64,000 nucleotides of DNA. Source: Diplonema japonicum (Eukaryota > Euglenozoa > Diplonemea > Diplonemida > Diplonemidae). Below, one piece after another: positions 31,909 to 43,242 of this stretch. The stretch spans positions 372,001 through 436,000 of the forward strand of contig OZ025658.1 in NCBI GenBank assembly GCA_964019335.1, given 5' to 3'. A model generated the notes under the pieces. It was not told the origin of the DNA. It made no database searches and saw only the letters and a list, made by a program, of their open reading frames with translations. Position numbers and translations under genes: made by a program. How positions within the stretch are numbered: position 1 is the stretch's first letter; every line of letters begins with the position of its first letter.

Positions 31909-33990
31909 GAGAACGTCCTCTGTCTGGCCCTAAACCCGTGTTGAGTTTTGTGGATCCAGGATTCTTGCCATTCGAGAATATCACCAAGCCTTGTGCACGC
32001 CCATAATCTGTACACTGCCGACGTGACTGTTATGGGCCGATGCTCGAGTGGTCCTGCGTTCTTGGTCTTCGGGATAAGGGTCACCAGAGCTGTCAACGCC
32101 GACTCCGGCCATTTTCCTGTCTCCTCTACCTCATTGAGGAAAACAGCCCATGCGTCCAATATGGATACTGGTAGCCTTCGTAGCTCTGCCATCCGCCAGC
32201 CGTCTACCCCCGCTGCGCTTCTGGCCGTCTTTTTCTTCAGCACCTGCTTCAGGCGTATCCCAGTGATCGGTGTCCACACCATGTCTCTTTTTTCGATGTA
32301 CGCACCGTACTCCTTCTCGAATGTTGCGTACGCGGGCTGGGGCTTGTCTCTGTATTTCGCAAAGACATGTTCCCAATGTTCCCTCATTGTCCTGTCCAAT
32401 TCCTGCGGGTTTGCAATCGTGTCCTTTTCCATCTCCACAGTTGCTGTCCCCCGCTTGTCCTCGATTCCTTTCGCGCTGTCCACGAGCTCTTTCGTCTCTT
32501 TTCCTTGTTCGACTGAGTCAAGGTAGCTCCTGTGCCTTGCCGTGCGCTGTTCCTTCACCATCTCCCGTTCGCGTCTCTCCACCGCCTCTGACATGATCTC
32601 TGCATCCGCCACCATGTCCTCGATGTTGGCCTGCGTCGGGTCAATGGGTAGGCACTTCACGCGCGTGTGTTCGAGCTCCCCGTTCAGGTTGTGGATTGTG
32701 TTCACCGTAACCTTACTGAGCTGCCCTCCTCCTCTTTTCTGCAACATGTTGAGCTGCGTCTGAATGGCTCTCAGCCTGCCTCGCATTTTCTCCAGCCGTA
32801 CTTGCATGATCGACGCTGCCCCACACGAGCCAGTTGTTGTTGGTGCACATAGTTGTCTCTGTTGCGGTTGTCTCACCTTGCCGCGGCCCCTATAAGGTGC
32901 CGTGCCGACGGTCTCGTCCCCCAGAAGTATCTTCTCGCTCGCCTCAGCTAGCGCGAGGTACGCCGCCTCCGGGTCTTTTCGCATGTGTTCCCTGAAATTG
33001 CTCTCCTGGAGTGCCTTACTCCCCTCTTCTTCTGCTGGTTCCACGCCTCCTGGGATTTCTCGGGGTATCATGTATCTCTTCACAGTCTGCTGGAATCTCG
33101 CAAGTCTCAGCTCTACCGTCAGAGTCATATGGTCCGCCCCCTTTACATCCCTGCTTGTTCTGCAGCCCTGTAGCGCCTGTGCTGCGAAAGCGTTCAGGAG
33201 GATGTAGTCGATCCTCGATGCACAGTTCTTCCGAGTGAAGGTTGGCATCGGGTCTTCTCCTTTTCCCGCTGCGCATGCTCCTGCCGCATCAGTCCATCCG
33301 TTCATCAGCGCGTGATGAAGCTCATACGATCGTTTCTCGTCCGTGTTGAGGTCGCCTGCCACAATCACGGGGACGTTCCCGAGCTCCATCGCCTTCTTCC
33401 TGAGGACGTGCTGCAAGAGTCGTTCTCGTTGCCTCCTTGGTTCCTCTCCCTCCCCTGCTGGGCAGTACACGGTGATGATGTGCAGCCACATATTTTCCCC
33501 GTCTATGCTGACCCTTGTGTGTTGCCACCTACTGTTGATGTCTTGCTTAGCGTCATCCCTCTCGAGTGCTGTTCCCAGAGCTGTTCGTGGCTCGCGTACA
33601 AAAGTCGCCAGGCCTCCTCGTCTTGCGATATCTATAGATATCAGACCTTCCTTGATCCTTCCCTGTTGCGGGTCTGCCCACATAGGTCTGTATTTTCGCT
33701 TCTTGTTCTTCTCTGTCGCGGATTTCATTGCGTGTGCCACCTCTTTCTGTCCTGCTGCCGTAAGTGCAGTCTCTTGTAGGCAGATCACGTCGACGTCGAG
33801 CTGCATGACGCTTTCCAGCCTGTTCCTCAGAGACGCTACATTTGCAGTTGCGAGATGGAAAACCTGTGTCGGTGGCTTCTTGGTACTGCCTGTTTGTTCA
33901 CCCTCACTACTTAGGACTTTAAGTGTGCGGTTACCAGCCTTCTCATAGGGGGTATGGCGCCCCTGACTCGCCCCCGTCCCAGTGGTCAGG
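31887..33990 (-). pseudogene. retroelement ORF2, APE endonuclease and start of reverse transcriptase
   Basis: An open frame from about 33990. The endonuclease starts with ATANVASLRNR and has VICLQET (catalytic Glu), ITVYCPAGE, VIVAGDLNTDE, SRIDYILL and GADHMTL, the standard order of APE-type motifs. The frame then enters the reverse transcriptase fingers (AGVDGWRMAELR, ALVTLIPKT, EHRPITV, QHGFRARQR) and stops at 31887. A shift of one base near 31920 would continue into the next frame. Endonuclease residues look intact; the break makes this copy non-autonomous. Confidence 0.85.
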
Positions 33991-33998
33991 ACACCCCT

Positions 33999-34560
33999 TC
34001 ATTCAGGGCCGGGTAGATTTCCCCGTTGTTGTAGAGTCGAAGTCTGGCCAGGTGCTGTAGCCTTCTTGTTCCGAGTACCAAGTGCCACCTTCAGCAGGTC
34101 CTCCATCTGCACTACCGTGGCCTCCGTCTTGCCCAACCAATCCATCATGTGTAGCGGCGCGAGTACAGCGTCGTAGTGCTGGGAATCGTAAGCAACTATA
34201 ATCGTCTGCTTCGCCCCGTCTGGCTTCGTGGCTCGCACCATTCTCTTTTTGTGGAGGATCCAGATACATGTCTGGGTTGCCCATCCTGCCGCTCCGAGGG
34301 TGTAGTAGTCCCCCCACTCTCCGTCATGCTCAATCCTTCTGAGAGAAAGGGAGTGTTTCCTTGCTTCTTTGTAAAACTCCGGGTTCGTCGCGATGTACTC
34401 TGCTGCCTGTGCGCGTACTGCTGGCGTTCCCTGCTCCTCGCGCCCTAGCAATTGCAGCGAACTGGCAATTTCCGTCCCCTTCCACTGGCATGTATCTCAT
34501 GAGCAGCTGTTCGGCTGTGCTTCGCAGGAGTTGCCTCTCCGTTCCCTCTGTCCTCCCGCC
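33999..34560 (-). pseudogene. OTU-like cysteine protease module of the retroelement, frameshifted
   Basis: The catalytic motif EGDGNCQFAA has its Cys codon at 34465-34467. A single-base shift right after it moves to the frame LLGREEQGTPAVRAQAAEYI, typical of the helix that follows in OTU domains. The catalytic His region is present as IVAYDSQHYDAV. Length (about 150 residues) and motif order fit OTU. Such modules occur in some non-LTR and other retroelements. The break indicates decay or an assembly error. Confidence 0.75.
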
Positions 34561-34581
34561 GCCCCTCCATGCTCCTGCGTT

Positions 34582-36263
34582 TCATCGCCTCACGCACGCG
34601 CGGCATACCTTGCGGCTGCATCCGTCAACCTGGCACCTAAGCTGGTACCGCTTCTTCGGCTGCTGCTTCTCGCAGCCGTCGCACCACCACCTCCCCTGCT
34701 TCTTCTCGCCCTCGTCGCGGTCTGGGTAGATGTGGGCGTGCCTGTCCGTGTCCCTCTCCCTCCGCCTTCGCTCGGTGTCCCTCGCTAGGCTCCGGCTCTT
34801 CGACTTCGACGACGCCCTCGACTTCGTCTTGGCCCTCGAGGTCGTCGTCTCCGCCGCGTATCCTGCCGTGGCCTGTTCCTCGGGCTCCACCGACATCCTC
34901 ACCCCAGACGGGGATCTCATCCTCGGCTTCGGTGATGGTGATCGTGATGCCGATTGTGTGGGGGGTGTCGTCTCCCTTGTTGACTTCCCTCCAACCTTCC
35001 GTTTCTTCTCTGTTGGCTTCCCAGAGAGCTTCTCCAGCATTGCCTTCAGTTCTTGCACTTCCTTTCTGAGAGCTACCACCTCCTGTTCGAGCATCTCTTC
35101 TTTTTTCGTAGGGCCTTGCAGTTGCTGCTGCTCCTTCTGTTGTTGTTCCCGCGTGTGCTGCTTTCCTTGTTGCTGTTGTTTTTCTTGCTGCGGGTGCTGT
35201 TGCTCAGGTGCTACCTTCCCAGCTTCGACCCACGCATTCTGCCCGTGTGTCTTCCCGTATAGCGCCAGGAACTGGCGCTTCGTGTACGTGCGCCCCGCGT
35301 ACTCTTCCGGGTCTGCGGGGTCCGTCCTCTTCTCCTCCTCCTGCTTTCGCACTGCCTTCGGCGGCGGCTTCCCTGCCTCCCACACCTCCGCCGTTCCTCC
35401 CTGCCATTTTATCTCCCCGAAACTTGGGGGTGCCTCCGCCTGCAACACAGCCACTGTGCCCCCCTGCTTCGGGATGGTGCGGATGACCACCGCTTTCCAC
35501 CCTGCTTCTTTGACAACCTCCTCGATGGTGGTTGTGTCCGCGCCCTTCGGGAGACCTCGGATGTCGTAGGTGGTCTTTCTGACAACCCCGAGGCCTTCCT
35601 TCAGGAGGTACTCCTGCACTTCCTCCCTTCTCTCGCTGACCTGCAGGCCCCATCCCTTGCCGTTCAGCGTCAGTGTCGCCGAGGGGGTGATCCGTGTCAT
35701 CACTGCCCCAAGTACGTTTTGTGCCAGCCAGTGCTGCCTTGTGGACATCCACAAGGCCCCCCTTTCCCTCCTCTCGATCTTCCAGGGACCGTCCTCGTTC
35801 CCTAGCGCGGTCCCCCCTGTTCCGGTGCCATCCAGATTAGGAAATCCATGACAGATTCCCCCTTCTTGCCTTCCCTCTCCATGTGTGGCCCTACGTGCAT
35901 TCCCGTCAGGCCCGCCTTGCCGAGAAAAGCCATCACACTCTTTCTCGGGTCTTCCTTCGCCGCTTTCCATGCCTCGTCTCCTGCCGCCCACTCAGCCATG
36001 ATGGCCCTGCAGGCGACCTCCTCCTTTGCGCCCTTCACCGGCGCCTTCTTCCTTTCCCCTCCTTTCCCGCTGGCCGCCTCCCTTGGCGCCACCAGCCGCT
36101 GCACCGTCACCGTCCCGCCACTCACCTTCTTCCCCACCCTCTCCGCCCAGTTTGGGCCCTGCCCGTCCCGGCGCGTCTGCACCGAGCTTTGCTCGGTCCC
36201 AGGGGCACCGCTTGGAGGTGCGCCGGGTTTGCTTGCTGATTGCTCTGATTGATGTTCGCTCAT
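34582..36263 (-). pseudogene. retroelement ORF1 protein, broken by one frameshift
   Basis: ORF1 starts with the ATG at 36263, which lies inside the 5' tandem repeat. The first frame (to 35802) and the second (from about 35830 to 34582) join if one base is shifted in a run of six G. The C-terminal frame includes an RRM-like stretch (TTYDIRGLPKGADTTTIEE), a coiled coil (EEMLEQEVVALRKEVQELKA), an Arg/Ser-rich region and a cysteine-rich end with CDGC, C..C and CRAC, probably a zinc knuckle or finger. This is the pattern of an RNA-binding ORF1 protein. Confidence 0.75.
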
Positions 36264-36301
36264 GTTAGTTCCGCCCCCTGGATGTTAGTTCCGCCCCCTG
36301 G
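36262..36301 (-). repeat. two tandem 20-bp units at the retroelement 5' end
   Basis: Plus-strand unit ATGTTAGTTCCGCCCCCTGG occurs twice without spacer. On the element strand the unit ends with CTAACAT, so the ORF1 start codon overlaps the unit. Short 5' tandem repeats are often promoter units in non-LTR elements. Confidence 0.85.
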
Positions 36302-36568
36302 AAAAAAAAAAGAGAATTTTTGTTCCCTTTCTATGTTTTATTGATCAATTGTTTCCCTTTGTGTAAAGGAGGGATCTCCATTGAGTCAAGTGGCTTTGGG
36401 GACTTTATCTCGGATTTCCCCACCTTCGCGCCTTTCACTTTTGTGGTCACCACGATCTGCTTATTTGTTGTGATTATTATCTTATCTCTTCATACGTCAC
36501 CGTGGTCAAAGAGCCCGATCATGTCCCACTGTTTGAACAAGTTGAAAACGAACGAATTTGGCATCTCC

Positions 36569-36984
36569 TTATTGTTCCTCCACGCTTCCTATATCAGCAT
36601 CTTTTTCTTTTTTGCTATCCTGGACACAATGCATTATTACACACAGAAAGAGGTGGGGGAGGGGGAGGGGGGGATTCAATCTAAAGAAACAGGTACAGAC
36701 GGTGGCACCAAGCCACTTACATCGAAAACTTCATTTCGCACAAGGTACAGCTGACAGTTGTCATATAAAGCACTTGCATTGGGGACAGCTGTCCACTTTG
36801 CAGTGAAGGGGTCGTAAAGTAGGGCACTGGAAAACTGCATCTTTCCTCCCGGGAATCTCTCGTTGAAGACTCTTTCAAACCTTTCGAGCACTAAGGCCAT
36901 TGAAGGCCTTTCGTAGAACCTCTCCTGGAGGTTAGCTTTTTCCCCGCAACTGTCTGCGGCAACGTTAACCCTAAAACCAACCAT
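36569..36984 (-). CDS. BILBO1 N-terminal-domain-like protein (two exons)
   Basis: Exon 1 is 36721-36984 and a second exon is proposed at 36569-36619 after a 95-nt GTAAGT...CCAG intron; the product would be 104 residues. Exon 1 alone gives 88 residues that follow the ubiquitin-like N-terminal domain of the trypanosome flagellar-pocket-collar protein BILBO1: MVGFRVNVAAD at the start, RPSMALVLERFERVF, MQFSSALLYDPFTAKW and ASALYDNCQLYLVRNEVFD. The EF-hands and coiled coil of BILBO1 are absent. The second exon (DSKKEKDADIGSVEEQ) is less certain: reading through gives a different 13-residue tail, and another acceptor further downstream is possible. A cytoskeletal role near the flagellar base is inference. 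Confidence 0.7.
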
Positions 36985-37105
36985 TACTATTTCTTTTTCT
37001 CCCCCTCTCAATGGAATTAAAGAGCACCGGGAGGGGGAATACCAAGAAAAAAAAGAAATGCATCTCCGTAAGGAGACGAGACGGGGGGGGGGGGGGGGGG
37101 GGAGG

Positions 37106-40100
37106 TTAGTTAAACAACGGTAAATAGTCAGCCTCAGGTTCTCTGCCTCTGTTGGTTTTGCAGTGTTGGCAATTACACTGTTCTCTGGTCATCGGAGACC
37201 CGAACAGTGGTTTCTTAACGCTGCGCAGCTGTCGCACTGTTGTGTATGCGAAGTGCTTTGAGCCTGTGATTTGTTTCTTGCGCTGTTGGACCTGCTTCAG
37301 GTGTGCTTCGACGTCGCTGCTGCTGCGCTGCACGGGCAGCGTGCACTCATCGACCAGCTGCCCACCGTCGTACTTCTTGCGATATTTCAGGTATTTTGCA
37401 GCGTTCTTCGCGATCGACGTTTCCAGACTGTCCGTGCTCTGGCTGTGGGAATGGGTAAAATTATGGGGAAAACAACGTACACGGTAACCAAATAACTTTT
37501 TTCCACCGTCGCCTTAAACCTCCAACTTTTTTTCCACCGTTCACGGTAACCACAACTTTTTTTCCACTTTTTACTGTAACCACCAACAATTTCCCTTATG
37601 CAACCACTAACTTTTTTTTCCACCGTCCACGGTAACCTCCGACATTTTTATGCCTCATTGGGGGTTTAGTACGAAATGTAGCGAGGGGGGCAAAACATGA
37701 TGTCATAGCAAAATAAAAGGAAAAGAGACCTTTTAAGAGAAATAGGTGACTACCCTGAAGGCTGGGACTACAACCGGGACAGCACTTCGAGGAGTGATTG
37801 TGGCTGTGGCGCAGCGGTTGAGTAATAAAGGTTTTTACAAGTTGCTGCATTTATTTTCCCCTTCTCTCTCACTTCGCTTCCTCTTTGCTGGCCTGCCTAT
37901 CTGTGACTTCGTGACAACAGGGGGCTTGAGGTCATCCTTGGCATATCCTTCACAGGCAGGGGGGCGAGGGGTGGAGAAGTACATCAGACGCCAGATACCT
38001 CGGCTTTGGCTTTAAATCGTCTTGAAAATCGCCCTTGCCAACTTCCAGGAGAAATTCTTGGTGTCTTTTTTCGAGCCCTGGTTGTGCCTACACGTTTTTC
38101 CCAAGTGCACACACACCTCCACCGTGTACGTTGTAAAAAAAGTTGTGGGTTACCGTGGACGGTGGAAAAAAAGTTCTTACTTACATGGTTTAGTGGAAAT
38201 AAAAATAGGTTACCGTGGAGAGTGGAAAATTTTTATAAAAAACCATTTGAGTGGAAAAAAAGTTGTGGGTTACCGTAAACAGTGGTGGAAATTCTGCTTA
38301 CAGACTTGAGTGGGAAAAAGTTATTTGGTTACCGTGTACGTTGTTTTTCTCTAAAATTATTTATTTATTTCTTTCCCCTCCCCCCTCTCTTGACATACAA
38401 TAGATCGCTCTTTTCACTGCTTATGTTTAACGCGGGCAGTTCCACATTGTTGGCCACATTGTCCAAAAAATCACTCTCTTCCTCATACTTCTGAGGGTTG
38501 CACGCCTTGTCGATGTCAAGCAACGAATTCACCAGATCCGATCCAGCCCCAACCTGATTTTTATTTCATTTTTTTTTCTCCCACCCATACAGAATCTGGA
38601 AATATATAACAGAACCTATGCCTAAAGGGGATCCACCTCTCCGATGATGCAGGCTCGATGTACACAGGGCTGCACCCCATGTGGACTTCATGGGGGAGGC
38701 CTTCTGGCCATGACCCAGGGTATTCTTTTACCGAGCCGAATTTCGCGTAGATCTGACCTGTGGTCTTGCTCACGACGCAGATGCCGGAGTCATTTGAGGC
38801 AACCACGAGCACGCTAGAAGACGGAAGGACTTGCATCTGAGTGATGACGCCGGGTTGTTGGAGGGAGAAGCATTTAATGAGCTTTACGTTTGTTCTGTTG
38901 TGGTACACCCTCCCGCTGGGGCTTCTGCGGGTCTTGCGGCCTTCGTCTTCAAAAGTGTGAGAAAGCAGAGCTAGCTTGTTGGACTGCTTCTTGGTTTTCT
39001 TGTCATCTTTTGTGGTACGTGTCGTTGCGGGTTTTGACACCTGCCCCTGGTCCCTGCAGTCACGCAGGCACTGCCCGATGTCAAAGATGCTTATGATGTT
39101 GTTCCCGTCGCCGACGTAAATGTACTGTTTGTCCTTGTCGTAGTCCAGCACGTACGCTACCTCACCGGGTGCATATGAAGCTGGGAAGCACGCTGTGATC
39201 TCTAGGAAGTGGCTGTCACGTATTTTCCACACCAAAGCGTCCCCGTCACCGTGCAGGGTGACGATCATGTCGGAGTCGATGCTCACCACCGCCTCTGTCA
39301 CCTCCAGAAGCTTCGTCTGTATCTGCGTCCTGAATTTTGTGAATGCATGTGCCCCCGGCACCTGTTGCTCCGATCCCGCAGCGTTGCATAGCTTCTTCCA
39401 GTTCATGGACGGCCTGTGCTGCGGTGCTGGCAAGTCTTCCGGCTTCACTTCGTCCGCCTCGAAGGTCTTAAACGACATGCTGACATCGGACTTGTTCACA
39501 GACAGCAAGCTCATATTGTTCAGATTATACAACAGCACTGTCCCCACGGCAGTCCCAACCGCTATCTTGTTTGGTGGGAAGAAAGCTATCGAGTGCACGG
39601 CTGCATTCTGCGTAGACAGCGACATAACACCACGCCCCTCTGCGACACGGTGCATTGAAGGTGGGATAGGGAGATCCTGCCACACAAGGCATTTCTTGCC
39701 GTGCCCCCCTGAAACGACATACGACTGCGACTGGCTCTGCCCAGGGTGTGTCACCACGTGCAGGAGGGCGACGACTTCGGCCATATCGCTGTGGTGACTG
39801 ACAAAAGTTTTCAGCTTCTTCCCGTTCAGCGACCACATCGAAACGTCGCCGTCGTCGCACCCGATCAGCAGGCGGCGCTGATCCCCGTCGAAGCACAGTG
39901 CGGTCACACGCTCGTTTTCGCTGATATCAAATGGTGACCACTTTGCCAGCCTGTCACCCGTATTCACGTCCCACACGTGAATGTACCGCTCATCACAAGT
40001 GAGGACTTGCTTCATCCTCACGGAGAACAGCAGACCCACGATAGGGGCCAGGTGGCCTTGGTAATTAGCGTGCCACGACGTTCCTGACTCTAGCTCCGCC

Positions 40101-41770
40101 TGCGTGTTGATGTCACGCCACACAACAGGGGTCCCCGAGCATGCAAGGATCGAGCTTGTGTTTGGGTCGTACCCAAGTCCCGTGCACTTATCCTCGGGGT
40201 ACCTGCGTTCCTTGTCTGTGAGCGTTTGGATGCATCTGAAGGTGCGGATGTCCCACACCTTGAGGATCTTGTCCTCCGAGAGGGTAATAAGCTGGGAGTT
40301 CTTGTCGACGAACTTCACAGCGACAAGAGCTGCGCGGTGCTCTGTCAGTGTGCACATCTTCTGCCGCGCTTTGGGGTTCCACACGATGGCGTTCCTTGAT
40401 ATCCCACAGCTGCACAACAGGTTCCTCTGCGGTGTGTAGTCGAAGAAGTGGACACCGCGCCGCGCATCGTCACCATCGACTTCCATCCGCAGGTAGCTCT
40501 TTCCTTTCGTAATGTCCAGCACTTGGATGCTATTGTCGAGGCTGGAACTGATGAATCCTTGCAGCTGGGGTGCCACGAGCATGTGGGTGACCCAGTCGGT
40601 GTGGGGCTTCCATTTCTCAATGCAGCGGACCTTAGCGCCAGGTTCTAGATGCTGTACCGTGATGGCTGAGGACCTGTCTTCGCTATTTGACTCCTCGCGG
40701 AGAGCCAGGTTGTATAACTGAACGTTTCCCTCCTCCAGCCCCATGATGAAAGGGTCGCTGTAGCGTTCGGAGCACAACGAGTGCATGCTCTCCATGCACA
40801 AGACGTTCTTGTTGAGATCGTCCATCAGCACGACATCAACGTGGTGCCGTCCAAGGCGCGAGATCTTCTTTGACTTGTCAGGCATGAAGGCCATCTGTGA
40901 ACTGTACCCCGACCCGCGCTCCTCCATGATCTTCGAGTCGGGATCATACTCGCATGTCTTCACGATCCTGTTGGTGCGCTTTAGATCGTTAACAGTGATG
41001 CGCTGCCCTTTAAAGGCTCTCTGAAGGCTTGGTCCTTGTTTGGAGCCTGTTTTGCTGCCACAGCTGTAGATAAAGGTAAGCCTGTCGAACTGACCGACGA
41101 CAAGGCGATTGGTCTCGGGGAGGTAATGCAAGCTGTGCACCATGCTCCCGTCGCCATGGTGTATGATGCCCTTATCGCGCAGGGTAAGGCTGTCCCATCG
41201 GCGCACGGTGCCGTCAGAGCCCGCGGTGTAGTACTCGCCGAGGAGTGGGTTGCAGGTAATCTTGTTGATAGCTGACTGGGCAGAAGAAGGGACTTCGGGG
41301 CTGATTCCGCGCGTAATGTAGAGTGTAGGCTTGTCATTGTCCGTCGGGCCGTGCGTGGTCTTCATAAGGTAAGACGAGAACTCGTCCCAGTCCACGTGCC
41401 CGTTGGCGTCCTGGTCGATCGTCATGAACCACGTCTTCATCTGCGTGGGGTCCGACGATGGACAGAACACAGGCCCGAAGCACTCCACAAACTCTTGCTC
41501 TGGGAACCCTCCTTCGCCTGGCCATCCCTCGAACAACATCTTTAAGTCCAGTAGTGTGTCGAACGGCAGCCCCACCGAGTGCTGGTTCACCCACTTTGAA
41601 GCACCGCACTCCATCGCGTACTGGTTGTTACTGTAAATCTTACTCCGCGGGCGTGATTTCTTAATTTCCTGTATCTTCTCAAGCATCTTGGTGTGTATGC
41701 CTTGCAGCCTCCAGGCCATGTCCTCCATCGTGTCGCTCTCCCGTCTGTCTAGCCATGACCGCCGCTGCAT
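37106..41770 (-). CDS. EF-hand/WD40 axonemal-type protein, WDR49/CFAP337-like (three exons)
   Basis: Exons are 38591-41770, 38399-38553 and 37106-37442; the first intron is 37 nt and the second 956 nt because it contains a transposable element. The product has 1,223 residues. Near the N-terminus an EF-hand loop DQDANGHVDWDEF is seen, followed by two sets of WD40 repeats (for example LLGEYYTAGSDGTVRRWDS, FVDKNSQLITLSEDKILKVWDI). EF-hand plus double WD40 is the layout of WDR49/WDR64, counted among ciliary proteins. The first in-frame ATG is at 41770, with CACAG at about 41793 as a possible spliced-leader acceptor. The last exon is Lys-rich and ends in a Cys-x-Cys-x2-His-Cys patch. Phase 2 at the second intron fits the exact base needed downstream. 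Confidence 0.8.
37465..38351. mobile_element. Mutator-like foldback element inside an intron, 9-bp target duplication
   Basis: Both flanks carry TAAAATTAT (37456-37464 and 38352-38360). The ends are inverted repeats: the left reads GGGGAAAACAACGTACACGG and the reverse complement of the right reads GAGAAAAACAACGTACACGG. The repeats continue inward for hundreds of bases as inverted arrays of a unit with TTACCGTGGACGGTGGAAAA. The centre (about 37650-38080) is unique and has no long frame. A 9-bp duplication and long TIRs starting with G are features of Mutator-like elements; this is a non-autonomous copy. Without it the host intron would be about 60 nt. Confidence 0.85.
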
Positions 41771-41890
41771 CACATCTTCCTGTCCGCCCAAGCTGTGATT
41801 ATTGAAACGATCCAAGAGATTAAAGTATCACTAATAAAAAGAAATCCCTCCCACGAAGCAGATACCATCAGGTACACAAGAAAGGCCCCC

Positions 41891-42787
41891 TTACGCAGAC
41901 CGCAGGCTATCGTAGATGACGAGGACCAGCGCGCTGGTTGTAGACCGCAGGATGTTGACGGTGGCACCGTGGTAGAGGGCACGGGGACCCTCGTCGGCGA
42001 GGATGCGTCTGAGGCAGTCGCGGCCGTTCTTGTAGAGGACCTCCTTGGCGCCGGGCTGGAGGATGACCCTCCGCCTGACGGTGTCGAGGGGGTAGGCTGC
42101 AAGACCGCCAAGGGTGGTAACCGTCTGGGCGAGGAGAAATTTCGAGGTGAAGCCGGAGTCCTCTGGGAGGAAATTCTCCTTACCAATAGCGTAGCCACCA
42201 AGATAAATAGCACGGAATATCATGACAGAGGGAACGGTGACCCAGAAGCCACAGTAAAGCCCGTGGATGGGACCGCCTAGTTTGAGGGTTTTGCTTGTGC
42301 AATCGATGAGGCCTCGGTACTGGCGGGTGTATCCTTTGCCGAGGTCGGTGGCGAGGCGGGTGCGGACAACATCGAAGGGGTGCAGAAGAACAAGGGCAGA
42401 GACACCCGCAGCACCGCCAACAAAAAGCTCAGCTCCTGCGCGTTTGTATGGCTGTGTCACAGGATCGAGGTCTGGCATGAACAAGCTGAACCAGTCACGA
42501 AACAGGAAGTTGAATGCGTGTGTTGGTGCGTACCGCAGCACGTCTGTAGTGTTGCCCCTCCACAGCGCAGTCACCCCCTGCTCTTTCGCCACGCGTACCA
42601 TTGTCCCCAACCCCCCCGAGAACCTCTCCACCTCCCCACTCATCACACTATAGTTGCACACCTGCGTCTGCAACAGCAGCTTCGTCCTATCCAACGGTGC
42701 TACCGCCGTCTTGCTGATCGCCGCCCCCGCCAACCCCGCAGCGAAGGCATTCAGCACATCGCTCAGACTCTCACCCATGATGGTCAT
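41891..42787 (-). CDS. mitochondrial carrier family protein, ADP/ATP-carrier-like
   Basis: A 298-residue single frame with three repeats of about 100 residues. Signature motifs are PLDRTKLLLQTQ in repeat 1, PFDVVRTRLATD in repeat 2 and PLDTVRRRVILQPG in repeat 3. Repeat 1 matches ADP/ATP carriers closely (APLDRTKLLLQ, FRDWFSLFMPDLDP). The hallmark RRRMMM of true ADP/ATP carriers is RRRVIL here, so it is best called an ADP/ATP-carrier-like member with possibly altered substrate. It would sit in the inner mitochondrial membrane. A single exon; start at 42787, with a second Met at residue 4. Confidence 0.9.
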   Translation of the reverse strand: MTIMGESLSDVLNAFAAGLAGAAISKTAVAPLDRTKLLLQTQVCNYSVMSGEVERFSGGLGTMVRVAKEQGVTALWRGNTTDVLRYAPTHAFNFLFRDWFSLFMPDLDPVTQPYKRAGAELFVGGAAGVSALVLLHPFDVVRTRLATDLGKGYTRQYRGLIDCTSKTLKLGGPIHGLYCGFWVTVPSVMIFRAIYLGGYAIGKENFLPEDSGFTSKFLLAQTVTTLGGLAAYPLDTVRRRVILQPGAKEVLYKNGRDCLRRILADEGPRALYHGATVNILRSTTSALVLVIYDSLRSA

Positions 42788-43242
42788 TTTAAATTAGATA
42801 AAAGCCTCCCTCGCAGCCACCCTTTTTAAACTGGTTTTCAGTCACACAATAAAGTTAATAAAAAGACCATTTTGTTACCAACAAATAGTGAGTCATACGT
42901 TTAACTCAAGTTGCAAAAAAACGAATAACAGAAAGAAAAATCGGCAAATGAATGACGAAGCTACCCATTTGGGGGTGGGGAAAGGGGACGGGACAACCGG
43001 AATGGGGGAAAAACATAAAAAGGAAGAAGAAGAAGAAATAGGTGATACTAGATAGAATTATCCCCTCCCTACCCAGCCAGGCGATGCGTTGCAATGAACT
43101 CACCAGCGAATGAGAATAAAGCTCCTTTCCATCACTTCCTTCTTCTTTTCTAGTGAGCAAATCAAAGTCAAAAAAGAATGAAAGAACAAGTGGGGGGGGG
43201 GGGGGGAGAAATGGAAAAAATCCCCTATTCTTTCGATTTCGT
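42788..43242. other. spacer between carrier and ABC transporter genes
   Basis: About 450 bp with A-rich and G-rich runs, including a G run near 43191. No supportable gene or inverted repeat was found. Confidence 0.6.

Larger units (their letters stand above)
29516..36301 (-). mobile_element. non-LTR retroelement with ORF1, OTU protease, APE endonuclease and reverse transcriptase
   Basis: The element is about 6.8 kb and reads on the minus strand. The 5' end carries a 20-bp tandem repeat (36262-36301). In order come ORF1, an OTU-type cysteine protease module, an APE endonuclease, a reverse transcriptase, a zinc-finger motif and a C-terminal region. The 3' boundary is set at the 33-base T run (A on the element strand) at 29483-29515, but a second homopolymer near 29600 makes this uncertain. 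At least four frameshifts break the coding regions. No target-site duplication was found. The modules suggest an L1/Tx1- or Dualen-like group; the clade is not settled by eye. Confidence 0.85.

Noticed and set aside
37800-37835. tRNA-like A box (TGGCGCAGCGG) inside the Mutator-like element
   Set aside because: No B box or cloverleaf could be completed downstream; probably chance or a SINE-like trace.
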